Shown here: positions 17,870 through 28,159 of the stretch, in pieces
Numbering within the stretch: position 1 is the stretch's first letter
Layout of the letters: the number at the start of each line of letters is the position of its first letter
From: Bog-756 sp963704585
GTDB lineage: Bacteria; Actinomycetota; Acidimicrobiia; Acidimicrobiales; RAAP-2
Direction of reading: 5' to 3'
Assembly: GCA_963704585.1 (NCBI GenBank)
Contig: OY969919.1
Span: 310,001-374,000 of the forward strand
DNA: 64,000 nt
Notes under the pieces: generated by a model
Told to the model about the DNA's origin: nothing
Databases searched by the model: none
The model's input: the letters and a program-made list of their open reading frames with translations, nothing else
Position numbers and translations under genes: made by a program

Positions 17870-17912
17870 GTACGGACCTCATGGTGCGGACCTCATGGTG
17901 CGGACCTCACGG
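17870..17912. repeat. Short direct repeats at the 5' end of the guanylyltransferase gene
   Basis: The string GCGGACCTCATGGT occurs in three nearly identical steps of 14 bp between the guanylyltransferase start and the end of pgsA, the last copy diverging after GGACCTCA. It covers the place where the ribosome binding site of the guanylyltransferase gene should be. Confidence 0.8.
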
Positions 17913-18581
17913 AGCGACCTCCCGTGCGCGCCGGCCCTCACGGAGCGCTCTCCTGGCGATCGGGACGTACGAGCCCGCGGCGATCCACGCGAGCGCGAGG
18001 CCGCCGAGACCGGTCAACCATGCGACCACGCGGACGGGGTCCTGCCACGCGGCACTGCCGTCACCGAGCAGGAAGGCGGGATAGGAGAACATCAGCGCGA
18101 AGGTACCCGCCTTGCCGACCCATAAGACGTCAATCCTGGTCGCGCCGAGCGAGGCGAGGATCAGCACGGCGACGGACACCACGACTTCGCGGGCGAGGGT
18201 CGCTGCGGCGAACCACGCGGGCACCGCGCCATAGACCGCGGTCGAGATCACCGCCGTCACGACGAGCACGCGGTCGGCGACCGGGTCGAGCACCTTGCCG
18301 ACGGTCGAGACCTGATGGAATCGCCGCGCGACATAGCCGTCGATCCAGTCGGTGGCACCGAGTGCGCCGAGCAGGACGGCCGCAGCGGTCTGGCGGCTTG
18401 TGCCGAAGAGCAGCCAGAGGAAGAGCGGAACGCACGCGAGCCGCACCGCGGTGATCGCGTTGGGGACGGTCACCACGCGGTCGACGGCAACCGGCACCGC
18501 ATCCGGCGGGTCACCGCCCGAACTGCCGGCAGAGCCGTCGACGGCGCCGTCGACCGGGGCGCCGGTCGACTCGTCATCCAT
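17907..18581 (-). CDS. pgsA: CDP-alcohol phosphatidyltransferase, PgsA-like
   Basis: This membrane enzyme transfers a phosphatidyl group from CDP-diacylglycerol to an alcohol, probably glycerol 3-phosphate. The catalytic signature D-G-x2-A-R-x8-G-x3-D-x3-D is complete in TDWIDGYVARRFHQ and STVGKVLDPVADR. VPNAITAVRLACVPLFLWLL opens the first helix, as in PgsA. About six membrane segments follow. I chose ATG 18581; a GTG about 26 codons upstream would add an acidic tail. The N-terminal 35 residues are hydrophilic and Asp/Ser/Gly-rich, which is longer than in E. coli PgsA. Confidence 0.85.
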   Translation of the reverse strand: MDDESTGAPVDGAVDGSAGSSGGDPPDAVPVAVDRVVTVPNAITAVRLACVPLFLWLLFGTSRQTAAAVLLGALGATDWIDGYVARRFHQVSTVGKVLDPVADRVLVVTAVISTAVYGAVPAWFAAATLAREVVVSVAVLILASLGATRIDVLWVGKAGTFALMFSYPAFLLGDGSAAWQDPVRVVAWLTGLGGLALAWIAAGSYVPIARRALREGRRAREVAP

Positions 18582-18802
18582 CGCGCGGGCGGACGTGGGC
18601 TCCTCCTCGGTACGGGCGACGCCGCTGCCGCTCGCGACCGCACCTGGACCTTCCACGCCCACGAGTCTACGAGCCCACCTGCTCACGCTTCGGCGACGAC
18701 CGACCAGGGTCGCGTGCCGACGCCGTAGGCTGGCTTCTCCGAGGGACCGGCGTGCCGCCCGGCCGTCCTCCCGACCACCACGATGCCCCGCACCGACGAG
18801 CG

Positions 18803-20044
18803 ATGAGCGTGCCAAGCCGGCAGGCCGGGATGGCGCCGGGGATGGTCGCCCTGTTCGCCGTCGCCTGCGGGATCTCGGCGGCCAACCTCTACTACGCGCA
18901 GCCCCTCCTCCCCCAGATCGCCCACGACCTGCACGCGAGCTCCGGCAGGACTGCGCTCGTGGTGACGGCGGCCCAGGTCGGCTACGGCCTCGGGCTCGCA
19001 CTGCTCGTCCCGCTCGGCGACATCCTGGTCCGTCGACGGCTCGTGCCGGGGGTCCTCGTGGTCGCCGCGGCGGCGCTCGTCGCCGCCTCCGCCGCACCGA
19101 ACCTCGCAGCGCTGCTCGCCGCGGTCTTCGTCGCCGGCTGCTGCTCGGTCGCGGCCCAGATCCTCGTGCCCTTCGCCGCAACCCTCGCAAGCGACGACCA
19201 GCGGGGACGGGTGGTCGGCACGGTGATGAGCGGCCTCCTCCTCGGGATCCTCCTCGCTCGGACCTTCTCCGGCCTGATCGCGCAGGCCGCCGGCTGGCGG
19301 AGCGTCTACCTGGTCGCCGGTGCGGTCGTCCTCGTCCTGGCCGCCGTGCTCGCCCGCCGGCTCCCCCACGAACAGCCACGCGAGCGGATGACGTACGCAC
19401 GCCTGCTCGCGTCGGTGGTCGAGCTCATGGCGAGCCAGCCCCTCCTCCGGCTCCGGTCGGCCATCGGCGCACTCGCGTTCGCGACGTTCAACGTGCTCTG
19501 GACGAGCCTCGCCTTCCTGCTGGCCGGCCCGCCCTACCACCTCGACGAAGCCGTCATCGGCCTCTTCGGGCTCCTCGGTGCCGCGGGGGCGCTCGCCGCC
19601 ACCTTCAGTGGCCGCCTCGCCGACCGCGGGTTCGAGGTCTGGGTGAGCGGCGGATCGCTGGTCCTCGTCACTCTGTCGATGGGGCTGCTCGCGCTCGGCG
19701 GCCACCAGCTCTGGGCGCTGGTCCTCGGCATCGTGCTCGCCGATCTCGGGATCCAGGCGGTGCACATCCAGAACCAGCAGCTCATCTTCGCGATCGAGCC
19801 GTCCGCGCGTTCGCGGCTCAATACCGGGTACATGGTCACCTACTTCGTCGGCGGCGCGATCGGGTCGGCCACCACCGGCGTCGCCTACGGCGCGGGCGGC
19901 TGGAGCGGGGTCGTCGTGCTCGGCACCTGCTACGCGGGCGCCGGCCTGCTCGTGTGGATCGCGAGCGAGGCGCTCGGCATCGGCCGCCGCGGCCGTGACC
20001 GTGCGCCCGCCCGGGCCCGGGCGCGAAGCGTCACCCCGCCCTGA
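18803..20044 (+). CDS. MFS transporter (YgaY/arabinose efflux type)
   Basis: The product of about 413 residues has twelve predicted membrane helices. It opens with VACGISAANLYYAQPLLPQI and has the MFS motif A equivalents VPLGDILVRRRL in the loop after helix 2 and FSGRLADRGFEV in the second half. The N-AANLYYAQPLLP signature is typical of a group of small-molecule exporters in the major facilitator superfamily. The substrate is unknown. I chose ATG 18803 because it puts the first helix near residue 12. An upstream start at 18752 would add a His/Pro-rich stretch. Confidence 0.85.
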   Translation: MSVPSRQAGMAPGMVALFAVACGISAANLYYAQPLLPQIAHDLHASSGRTALVVTAAQVGYGLGLALLVPLGDILVRRRLVPGVLVVAAAALVAASAAPNLAALLAAVFVAGCCSVAAQILVPFAATLASDDQRGRVVGTVMSGLLLGILLARTFSGLIAQAAGWRSVYLVAGAVVLVLAAVLARRLPHEQPRERMTYARLLASVVELMASQPLLRLRSAIGALAFATFNVLWTSLAFLLAGPPYHLDEAVIGLFGLLGAAGALAATFSGRLADRGFEVWVSGGSLVLVTLSMGLLALGGHQLWALVLGIVLADLGIQAVHIQNQQLIFAIEPSARSRLNTGYMVTYFVGGAIGSATTGVAYGAGGWSGVVVLGTCYAGAGLLVWIASEALGIGRRGRDRAPARARARSVTPP

Positions 20045-20062
20045 GCGGGACAGACTGGAGGC

Positions 20063-20743
20063 ATGTCCGGGGTCAGCCGCGCCGACCGGGCGATCGCCGG
20101 CGTCGTCCTGGCCCTGCTCCTCGCGCTGACCGGGCTCGCCCTCGTGCAGGCGGGCGGCACCCCGGCACCGTCGCCGCTCACCGCGCCGCCGGGCCCGGTG
20201 CACGCCGCGTCGACCGATCCGGCCAACCCGGTCGTCCCGACCACACCGACCTCGACCTCCTCGACCCAGCCGCCCACGGTACCGGGCCCGGTCACCGCGA
20301 TCGGCGACTCGATCATGCTCGACATCCAGCCCTACCTTCAGGCCGACGTGGCGGACGTGCACGTCGACGGGCTGGTCGACCGCCAGTTCGACGCCGGCAT
20401 CCAGGTCGTCGCGGCGGCGCGCGCCGCGGGCACACTGGGGAACGTGGTTGTCGTCGAGCTCGGCAGCAACGGCGCGGTGACCCGTTCCGAGTTCGACGCG
20501 ATGGTGCAGGCGGCCTCGGGTGCGTCGCGCATCGTCTTCGTGAACGTGAACGTCCCGCGCACCTGGACGGCGACGGACAACGCGGTCATGGCCGCGGGCG
20601 TCGCCGCGCATCCCGGCCTCACCGTCCTCGCCGACTGGCATTCGCTCTCGGCCGGACACCCGGAGTGGTTCACCGCCGACCAGGTCCACCTCGACCAGGC
20701 CGGCGCCCAGGCCCTCGCCGGGCTGATCGCGCAGAGCGCCTGA
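20063..20743 (+). CDS. Secreted SGNH/GDSL-type hydrolase
   Basis: A signal anchor (about residues 10-30) is followed by a Pro/Thr-rich linker and a domain of about 145 residues. The domain has block I AIGDSIML with the catalytic Ser, block III VVVELGSNGAV, and block V DQVHLDQAGAQAL with the Asp-x-x-His pair. This matches the SGNH domain found at the C-terminus of OatA-like peptidoglycan or polysaccharide O-acetyltransferases, here without the membrane acyltransferase part. A good GGAGG lies 8 bp before ATG 20063. Confidence 0.82.
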   Translation: MSGVSRADRAIAGVVLALLLALTGLALVQAGGTPAPSPLTAPPGPVHAASTDPANPVVPTTPTSTSSTQPPTVPGPVTAIGDSIMLDIQPYLQADVADVHVDGLVDRQFDAGIQVVAAARAAGTLGNVVVVELGSNGAVTRSEFDAMVQAASGASRIVFVNVNVPRTWTATDNAVMAAGVAAHPGLTVLADWHSLSAGHPEWFTADQVHLDQAGAQALAGLIAQSA

Positions 20744-20768
20744 GCGACCGCACCGGGCACCCGCGGCG

Positions 20769-21983
20769 ATGTGCTACGCAGTGGCCATGCCTCGCTTCGA
20801 ACCCTTCGCCGGGCTCCGGTACGACACGGCGACCGTCGACCTCTCGATGGTCGTCGCGCCGCCCTATGACGTGATCAGCCCGGACCAGCGGGCGCTCCTG
20901 GTCGGACGGCACAGCGCGAACTCGACCCGCGTGGAGCTGCCCGAGCCGGATCACCGCGCCGGGCTCGACAGCTACGCCAACGCGGCCGCGCAGCTCGCGG
21001 CCTGGCAGGAGCAGGGGATCCTCCGACGCGATCCCGTCCCGGCGCTCTACGCCTACCGCATGACGTCGCCCGAGGGGCACGCGACCAACGGCGTCATCGG
21101 TGGTCTCGGCCTCGACGAGGCGAGCGCCGCGTCGATCTTCCCGCACGAGCAGACCCTGCCGAAGGCCAAGAGCGACCGGCTCGACCTGCTCCACGCGACG
21201 CGCACCAACCTCTCGCCCATCTGGGGGCTCTCGCTCACCGATGGGCTCACGGCCACCTTTCTCCGGGAGGGCGAGGCCGACGCCGAGGCCACCGACGACG
21301 ACAAGGTCCTCCACCAGCTCTGGGTACTCGACGACCCGGCGACCGTGGACGCCGTGCGCGGTGCGGTCGAGAGCTCGTCCCTCGTGATCGCCGACGGGCA
21401 CCACCGGTACGAGACCGCGCACACCTACCGGGCCGAGTGCGCCGGACGCGCCGAGGCGGCGGGTGCGGACGAGGTCATGGCGCTCGTGGTCGAGCTCAGC
21501 GAGGAGCAGCTCGACGTGGGACCGATCCACCGGGTGCTCTCCGGCCTCCCGGACGGCCTCGACCTGGTCGACGCCTTCTCGTCGTGGTTCGACGTCACCC
21601 GGGCCGGTGACTTGGACGGCCGGACGACGAGCGCGCTCGGCGAGTCGCGCTCGCTCGCCCTCCTCATGCCCTCGGGCGCCTGGATGCTCTCACCCAAGGA
21701 CGGCACGTCCGAGGCGGCGGGCGCGGAGCTCGACTCCTCGATGGTCGCGCTGGTCATCGCCGAGCTCCCCGACCACGAGCTCGCCTTCCGCAACTCGTGG
21801 CAGGACGCCGCGGATGCGATCGACGCGGAGGAGGCCCAGGCCGCGATCCTGCTCCGCCCGGTCACGGTCGAGCAGATCGCCCAGTGGGCCCGTGCAGGTC
21901 GGCGAATGCCGCCGAAGACCACCTACTTCCGGCCGAAGCCCCGCACCGGCATGGTCTTCCGTACCCTCGACGGCGACGAGTAG
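20769..21983 (+). CDS. DUF1015 family protein
   Basis: The product of about 400 residues starts MPRFEPFAGLRYD if read from the inner ATG 20787, which is the more family-like start. Hallmarks are VVAPPYDVISPDQRALL, IFPHEQTLPKAKSDRLDLLH, VIADGHHRYETAHTYR and PPKTTYFRPKPRTGMVFR. The family is widespread and its biochemical role is not settled; the conserved DGHHR looks like a metal or phosphate site. The gene stands alone between two secreted-protein genes. Confidence 0.88.
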   Translation: MCYAVAMPRFEPFAGLRYDTATVDLSMVVAPPYDVISPDQRALLVGRHSANSTRVELPEPDHRAGLDSYANAAAQLAAWQEQGILRRDPVPALYAYRMTSPEGHATNGVIGGLGLDEASAASIFPHEQTLPKAKSDRLDLLHATRTNLSPIWGLSLTDGLTATFLREGEADAEATDDDKVLHQLWVLDDPATVDAVRGAVESSSLVIADGHHRYETAHTYRAECAGRAEAAGADEVMALVVELSEEQLDVGPIHRVLSGLPDGLDLVDAFSSWFDVTRAGDLDGRTTSALGESRSLALLMPSGAWMLSPKDGTSEAAGAELDSSMVALVIAELPDHELAFRNSWQDAADAIDAEEAQAAILLRPVTVEQIAQWARAGRRMPPKTTYFRPKPRTGMVFRTLDGDE

Positions 21984-22019
21984 CACCCCGTCCGCACACA
22001 CCGTCCGCGCACGCCACTC

Positions 22020-23321
22020 GTGTCGCCCCCCGCACGGACCGGTGACCTGGTGGGAGGGCCGCCTCCCGCGCGGCGGGCGCGCCGGCTCCCCGGTCGCCGG
22101 GCGGTCCTCGTGTCCGCGGTCCTCGTCGCCGCCGCCGGATGCTCCGCCCGCTCCTCGGCGACCGCCACGACGGCACGACTCGCCGGTCCGGTGCACCGCA
22201 CCGCGCCGACCGCCACCGGCCCGTCGACCTCGGCGCCCTCCGCGGCCCCGACCCTGCCGGCGACCCCGGTGACCAGGGCCGTCGGTTGGTCCCCGGTCCT
22301 CACCACCCTGCCACCCGGTGGTGGATTCACCTCCCTTTCCTGCATCTCCGACACGTTCTGCGTGGCCGCCGGCGGCGGAGCGAACCAGGCCGACTCCCTC
22401 GGGACGGCCGGCTCGGGCGTGACCGTCTCCTGGGACGGCGCCACCTGGTCGAATCCGTCGGTGGACGATCCCGCACCGGCCAGTGGACCCGTGACGACGC
22501 CGATCATGCCGGCGATCGCCTGCACCGGCGGTCCGCTCTGCGTGATCGTCGACGGGACCGACCACCAGTCGACCGGGAACGGGACCGACTGGTCGGCGCC
22601 CTCGCCGCTGCCGCTCGGCGCCCCGCTGCCCGCGTCACCGGGCGACCCGGGTCCCGGCCACCCGGGGTCCCGGACCGCGGCCGTCGTCTGCCCGTCGCCG
22701 GAGCTCTGCGCGGTGGTGGACAACACCGGCCATGCGATCGTCGACCGCGAAGGAAGCTGGCAGGCCGCGTCGTCGTTCGGCACGCCTGCACCTCCCCAAC
22801 CGTCCGTCGCCCTCTACCAGCAAGGGCCGATCGGGCTCTCCTGCCCGTCGGCCTCCTCCTGCACCGCGGTCGTCGGGAACGCGGTGCTCGACTGGGACGG
22901 CTCCGCCTGGATGAAGGAGGCCGCACCGTGGACCGCGGGGCCGGTCGCGCCGACGGGCGCGGCGGTCGCCTGCCTCGCCACCGGGCTGTGCGGCATCGTG
23001 AGCGGCACCTCGCTCACCGTGCGCACCGGGGCCCAACCCTGGTCGTCGCCCGAGGTCATCGACGCGGCCGGCGGGCTCGACTCGATCTCCTGCCCGACCT
23101 CCACGTTCTGCATGGCAGCAGACCAGCGCGGCGGGGTCCTCCAGTGGAACGGCGGCTCGTGGTCCGCACCCGTGCAGCTCCTCCCGCAGGCAAGCGAGTA
23201 CACGGGCGATCCCACGACGGTCGCCTGTTCGAGCCCACAGTTCTGCATGGTGATGAACGGCGACGGCGACTACGCGACCTTCACCGGGTCCGTGCCGCCG
23301 GTCGCGGGTGGTGTGCCGTAA
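22020..23321 (+). CDS. Secreted lipoprotein with seven C-x5-C modules, probable seven-bladed propeller
   Basis: The 433-residue product has a signal peptide ending VAAAGC, so lipidation at Cys41 is likely, and then a Thr/Pro-rich linker. From residue 105 on, one motif recurs seven times: a strand, then C-x5-C, a second strand, a Gly turn, and often a Gly-x-x-W end. The cysteine pairs are at 108/114, 168/174, 224/230, 275/281, 318/324, 358/364 and 403/409. Seven equal modules suggest a seven-bladed beta-propeller with one disulfide per blade. I do not know its ligand. The end overlaps the convergent DUF1697 gene by 52 bp. Confidence 0.75.
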   Translation: MSPPARTGDLVGGPPPARRARRLPGRRAVLVSAVLVAAAGCSARSSATATTARLAGPVHRTAPTATGPSTSAPSAAPTLPATPVTRAVGWSPVLTTLPPGGGFTSLSCISDTFCVAAGGGANQADSLGTAGSGVTVSWDGATWSNPSVDDPAPASGPVTTPIMPAIACTGGPLCVIVDGTDHQSTGNGTDWSAPSPLPLGAPLPASPGDPGPGHPGSRTAAVVCPSPELCAVVDNTGHAIVDREGSWQAASSFGTPAPPQPSVALYQQGPIGLSCPSASSCTAVVGNAVLDWDGSAWMKEAAPWTAGPVAPTGAAVACLATGLCGIVSGTSLTVRTGAQPWSSPEVIDAAGGLDSISCPTSTFCMAADQRGGVLQWNGGSWSAPVQLLPQASEYTGDPTTVACSSPQFCMVMNGDGDYATFTGSVPPVAGGVP

Positions 23322-23905
23322 CAGCTGGACCGCGTCCTCACATCGCGCGCGCCCCGTGCCTCGCAGAGCGCGGCGAGGGCCCCGACCGTTCGCCAGTTGC
23401 GGGTCGTGGCCTGCACCCCGAGCCGCTGCTCGAGGTAGGTGTTGGTGAGCACCGTCCGCCCGTAGCCACCGGGACACGAGAGGAAGACCTCGCGCCCGAC
23501 CACGAGCAGGCGGTCCTCACCGAAGCTCCCGGCCGCCGCGTCGAGCGCGGTCACGCCCGCCGGGTCGGGCCGGGTTCCGCAGAAGGTGACGTGGAGCGTC
23601 TTCGGGTCGAGGCCGACCGTCGCGAGCGGGTTGCTACCGAGCACGTCGAGGAGCTCGCGGCTGGTCCGCACGACCACGGGGACCGAGAGCGCGAACCGCT
23701 CGTCGAGGCAGCCGGCGATCGCCGACGCCACGCGCGCGGCGGACCCGCGGGAGGTGAAGACGGCGTTGCCGCTCTGCACGTACGTCTCGACCTTGCCGAA
23801 CCCGAGCCCGCCCAGCGCGTCGCGGAAGTCGGCCATGGGGAGCCGATTGCGCCCGCCGACGTTGACGCTCCGCACCATGGCGACGAAGACGCCCGCCGCG
23901 GCCAT
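23270..23905 (-). CDS. DUF1697 family protein
   Basis: The 211-residue product carries the family features VAMVRSVNVGGRNRLPMADF near the start, VETYVQSGNAVFTSRG around residue 40, and the C-terminal TYLEQRLGVQATTRNWRTV with the conserved Arg-Asn-Trp. The function of DUF1697 is unknown. It starts at ATG 23905. The 3' end reaches 52 bp into the convergent upstream gene, giving a tail (TRSSCYGTPPATGG) not typical of the family. Confidence 0.85.
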   Translation of the reverse strand: MAAAGVFVAMVRSVNVGGRNRLPMADFRDALGGLGFGKVETYVQSGNAVFTSRGSAARVASAIAGCLDERFALSVPVVVRTSRELLDVLGSNPLATVGLDPKTLHVTFCGTRPDPAGVTALDAAAGSFGEDRLLVVGREVFLSCPGGYGRTVLTNTYLEQRLGVQATTRNWRTVGALAALCEARGARDVRTRSSCYGTPPATGGTDPVKVA

Positions 23906-23948
23906 CGGGCCTGCCCCCGGTCCCTCGGGTCGAAACGAGCCGGTCCGG

Positions 23949-24992
23949 CTACCCGACGGTCCAGGTGGAGCCGGACCGGAGCAGCGCCGCGAGGTCGCCC
24001 GTCCCGCGGCGCCCGATGGCGGTCTCGATCTGCCCGGCCATCTGCGCCCCGTATTCGGGGCGGTCCACGTCGCGGAAGACCCCGATCGGCGTGGGCTCGT
24101 AGGGACCGCGCGACAGCCGGCTGAGCTGGAAGGCGAGCCCCGGGTTGTCACGGTGCTCGTCGTGGACGAGGAGCGCGTCCTCGCCCACCTCGGCGACCTC
24201 GACCACCTCGACCGACCCGTCGCGGTGGAGCACGACCCCGTGCTCGCCCTCCGCACCGAACCGGATCGGCTCACCGTGCACGAGCGGGATCAGCATGTCG
24301 GCGCGGCGGTCCTTGCCGGTGATGCCCTCGAACGCGCCGTCGTTGAAGACGTTGCAGTTCTGATAGATCTCGACGAACGATGCGCCGACGTGCTCGTGGG
24401 CGCGCCGGAAGGTCTCCATCATGTGCTTGCGGTCCATGTCGTGCGTGCGTGCCACGAATCCCGCTTCCGCGCCGAGGGCAAGGCTCAGCGGGTTGAAGGG
24501 CTGCTCGAGGGAGCCGAACGGCGTCGACTTGGTGACCTTGGCGACCTCGGAGGTCGGGGAGTACTGGCCCTTGGTCAGCCCGTAGATCTGGTTGTTGAAG
24601 AGCAGGATGGTCAGGTTCACGTTGCGGCGCAGCGCGTGGATGAGGTGGTTGCCCCCGATCGAGAGCGCGTCGCCGTCACCGGTCACGACCCAGACGTCGA
24701 GGTCCGGGCGGGTCGTCGCGAGCCCGGTCGCGATCGCCGGAGCGCGCCCGTGGATCGAGTGCATGCCGTAGGTGTTCATGTAGTAGGGGAAGCGCGCCGC
24801 GCAGCCGATCCCCGAGAGGAAGACCGTGTTCTCGCGACGCACCCCGAGATCGGGCATGAGCATCTGGACCGCAGCGAGGATCGAGTAGTCGCCGCACCCC
24901 GGGCACCAGCGCACCTCCTGGTCGGAGGACCAGTCCTTGCGGGTGGTGAGCGGGACGGGTTCGGCGGACGGCGGATCGGCGAGGTCGGTCAT
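23949..24992 (-). CDS. korB: 2-oxoacid:ferredoxin oxidoreductase, beta subunit
   Basis: This is the thiamine-diphosphate-binding subunit of a 2-oxoglutarate- or pyruvate:ferredoxin oxidoreductase. The TPP motif is GDGDALSIGGNHLIHALRRN, ending in LLFNNQIYGLTKGQYSPTS. Cysteines in RWCPGCGDYS, SGIGCAARFP and YQNCNVFNDG supply four ligands for one [4Fe-4S] cluster. The 347-residue length fits two-subunit actinobacterial KOR. ATG 24992 overlaps the korA stop by 4 bases, so the two subunits are translationally coupled. Confidence 0.93.
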   Translation of the reverse strand: MTDLADPPSAEPVPLTTRKDWSSDQEVRWCPGCGDYSILAAVQMLMPDLGVRRENTVFLSGIGCAARFPYYMNTYGMHSIHGRAPAIATGLATTRPDLDVWVVTGDGDALSIGGNHLIHALRRNVNLTILLFNNQIYGLTKGQYSPTSEVAKVTKSTPFGSLEQPFNPLSLALGAEAGFVARTHDMDRKHMMETFRRAHEHVGASFVEIYQNCNVFNDGAFEGITGKDRRADMLIPLVHGEPIRFGAEGEHGVVLHRDGSVEVVEVAEVGEDALLVHDEHRDNPGLAFQLSRLSRGPYEPTPIGVFRDVDRPEYGAQMAGQIETAIGRRGTGDLAALLRSGSTWTVG

Positions 24993-26932
24993 CGCTTGGC
25001 TGCCTTTCCGGTGGTGGTGGCGGTGCCGTTGGACGCGGCCTCCGGCGCCTCCGCCGGCAGGTGCTCGATCTGTCCGAGGATGGCCTCTTCCATCGCGGCC
25101 GCTCGGAAGGGCACGCCCTGGACCTGGGTGAAGGAGACCGCGTCGACGAGGTACTCGGCGCGGAGGAGCCGGCTCAACTGGCCGAGGTTGACCTCGGGAA
25201 CGAGGACGCGGCGGTAGCGGGCGAGCACGTCGCCGAGGTCGGCGGGGAACGGATTGAGGTGGACGAGGTGCGCCTGCGCGACCCGGTGGCCGCGGGCGCG
25301 CACCCGCTCGACGCCGGCCGCGATCGCCCCGTAGGTCGACCCCCAGCCGATGACCAGCACTTCGGCGCCCTCCTGGTCGTCGAGGTCGGTCGGCGGGATG
25401 TCGTTGGCGATGCCCGCGATCTTCGCCGCGCGCAGCCGGGTCATCTTCTCGTGGTTGGCGCCGTCGTAGGAGACGTTGCCGGAGCGGTCCGACTTCTCGA
25501 GCCCACCGATCCGGTGCTCGAGGCCGGCGACGCCCGGTGGTGCCCACGGACGGGCCAGCGTGGCCTCGTCGCGCACGTACGGCCAGAAGACCGGATCCCC
25601 CTCCTCCGAGCGCTCGTTCGGTTCGGTGGCGAAGCCTGGGTCGATGCGCTCGAGCCCTTCCACTTCGGGGAGGCGCCACGGCTCGGTCCCGTTCGCGAGG
25701 TAGCCGTCGGAGAGCAGGATCACCGGCGTGCGGTAGGTGACCGCGAGCCGAACCGCCTCGAGCGTGACCTCGAAGCAGTGCGACGGCGACTTCGCCGCGA
25801 CGATCGGCAGCGGAGCCTCGCCGTGGCGGCCGTACATCGCATGGAGGAGGTCGGCCTGCTCCGTCTTGGTCGGCAGTCCGGTCGACGGCCCGCCGCGCTG
25901 GATGTCGATGACCACCAGCGGCAGCTCGAGGCTGATCGCGAGACCCATGGTCTCCGACTTGAGGTCCACCCCGGGCCCCGAGGTCGTCGTGACCCCGAGG
26001 GCGCCGCCGAAGGAGGCGCCGAGCGCCGCGCCGATGCCGGAAATCTCGTCCTCGGCCTGGAAGGTGCGCACGCCGAACTGCTTGTGCTTCGAGAGCTCGT
26101 GGAGGATGTCTGACGCCGGGGTGATCGGATACGTACCGAGGAAGAGCGGGAGGCCGCTCACCACCGAGGCCGCGATGAGCCCCCAGGCCGTGGCGGTGTT
26201 GCCGGTGACGTTGACGTACTCCCCCGGCTCGATGGCCGCGGGCTTGACCTCGTAGGACGACTCGAAGAGCTCGGCTGTCTCACCGAAGTGGTAACCGGCC
26301 TTGAACGCCCGGAGGTTGGCCTCGCGCACGAGCGGCCGGTCCGCGTACTTCTCCTCGATCCAGCCGACGGTGGCCTCGATCGGCCGCGTATAGAGCCAGC
26401 TGATGAGCCCGAGTGCGAAGAAGTTCTTCGACCGCTCCGCGTCGCGCGGCTTCACGCCTGCGTCCTTCGACACTTCGGTCGTGATCGAGGTCATGGGCAC
26501 CTCGTAGACCGTGTAGGCGCCGAGCGACCCGTCCTCGAGGGGGTTCGATCCGTAGCCGGCCTTTGCGAGGTTGCGCTCCTCGAACGCGTCGACGTTCACG
26601 ATGATGGTGGCGCCCTTCGGGAGGATCGCCAGGTTGGCCTTGAGCGCAGCCGGGTTCATCGCGACCAGCACGTTGGGCGAGTCACCGGGCGTCGAGATGT
26701 CGTGGTCCGAGATGTGGATCTGGAAGGCGGAGACGCCGGCGAGGGTGCCGGCCGGCGCGCGGATCTCCGCGGGGAAGTCCGGGAAGGTCGCGAGGTCGTT
26801 GCCGAGGAGCGCCGAGGTGGTCGTGAAGCGGTCGCCCGTCAGCTGCATCCCGTCGCCGGAGTCGCCGGCGAACCGGATGACCACGCGGTGAAGCAGCTGG
26901 TGGGACTTCTGGTCGGTGTTGGTGTCGGACAC
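24989..26932 (-). CDS. korA: 2-oxoacid:ferredoxin oxidoreductase, fused gamma-alpha subunit
   Basis: The 647-residue subunit joins the gamma domain (residues 1-200, RFAGDSGDGMQLTGDRFTTT) to the alpha domain (from about 230, LFLGTYPITPASDILHELSK and FQAEDEISGIGAALGASFGG). This is the architecture of the KorA of mycobacteria, which works with KorB in 2-oxoglutarate oxidation. YPITPAS contacts the substrate carboxylate in the family. The C-terminus is Ala/Thr/Lys-rich and overlaps korB. Whether 2-oxoglutarate or pyruvate is used cannot be decided from these motifs. Confidence 0.92.
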   Translation of the reverse strand: MSDTNTDQKSHQLLHRVVIRFAGDSGDGMQLTGDRFTTTSALLGNDLATFPDFPAEIRAPAGTLAGVSAFQIHISDHDISTPGDSPNVLVAMNPAALKANLAILPKGATIIVNVDAFEERNLAKAGYGSNPLEDGSLGAYTVYEVPMTSITTEVSKDAGVKPRDAERSKNFFALGLISWLYTRPIEATVGWIEEKYADRPLVREANLRAFKAGYHFGETAELFESSYEVKPAAIEPGEYVNVTGNTATAWGLIAASVVSGLPLFLGTYPITPASDILHELSKHKQFGVRTFQAEDEISGIGAALGASFGGALGVTTTSGPGVDLKSETMGLAISLELPLVVIDIQRGGPSTGLPTKTEQADLLHAMYGRHGEAPLPIVAAKSPSHCFEVTLEAVRLAVTYRTPVILLSDGYLANGTEPWRLPEVEGLERIDPGFATEPNERSEEGDPVFWPYVRDEATLARPWAPPGVAGLEHRIGGLEKSDRSGNVSYDGANHEKMTRLRAAKIAGIANDIPPTDLDDQEGAEVLVIGWGSTYGAIAAGVERVRARGHRVAQAHLVHLNPFPADLGDVLARYRRVLVPEVNLGQLSRLLRAEYLVDAVSFTQVQGVPFRAAAMEEAILGQIEHLPAEAPEAASNGTATTTGKAAKR

Positions 26933-27099
26933 CGTTCTCCTCTTCGTACTGCGCTACCGCCCGGTTCTCGTGCCGTCGTCCGGTCGCCGGTTCGTCGCTC
27001 GGCGCTGTCGACGGTTGCCGGTGGCGACCGGCGGCGCACCGGCGGGCCGGGCTTCCCGTTCTGTCCCGAGTCTACCGTCGCAGAGGGTCCGGGCAGCGG

Positions 27100-28149
<1,050 letters not shown>

Positions 28150-28159
28150 GGTGAAGAGC

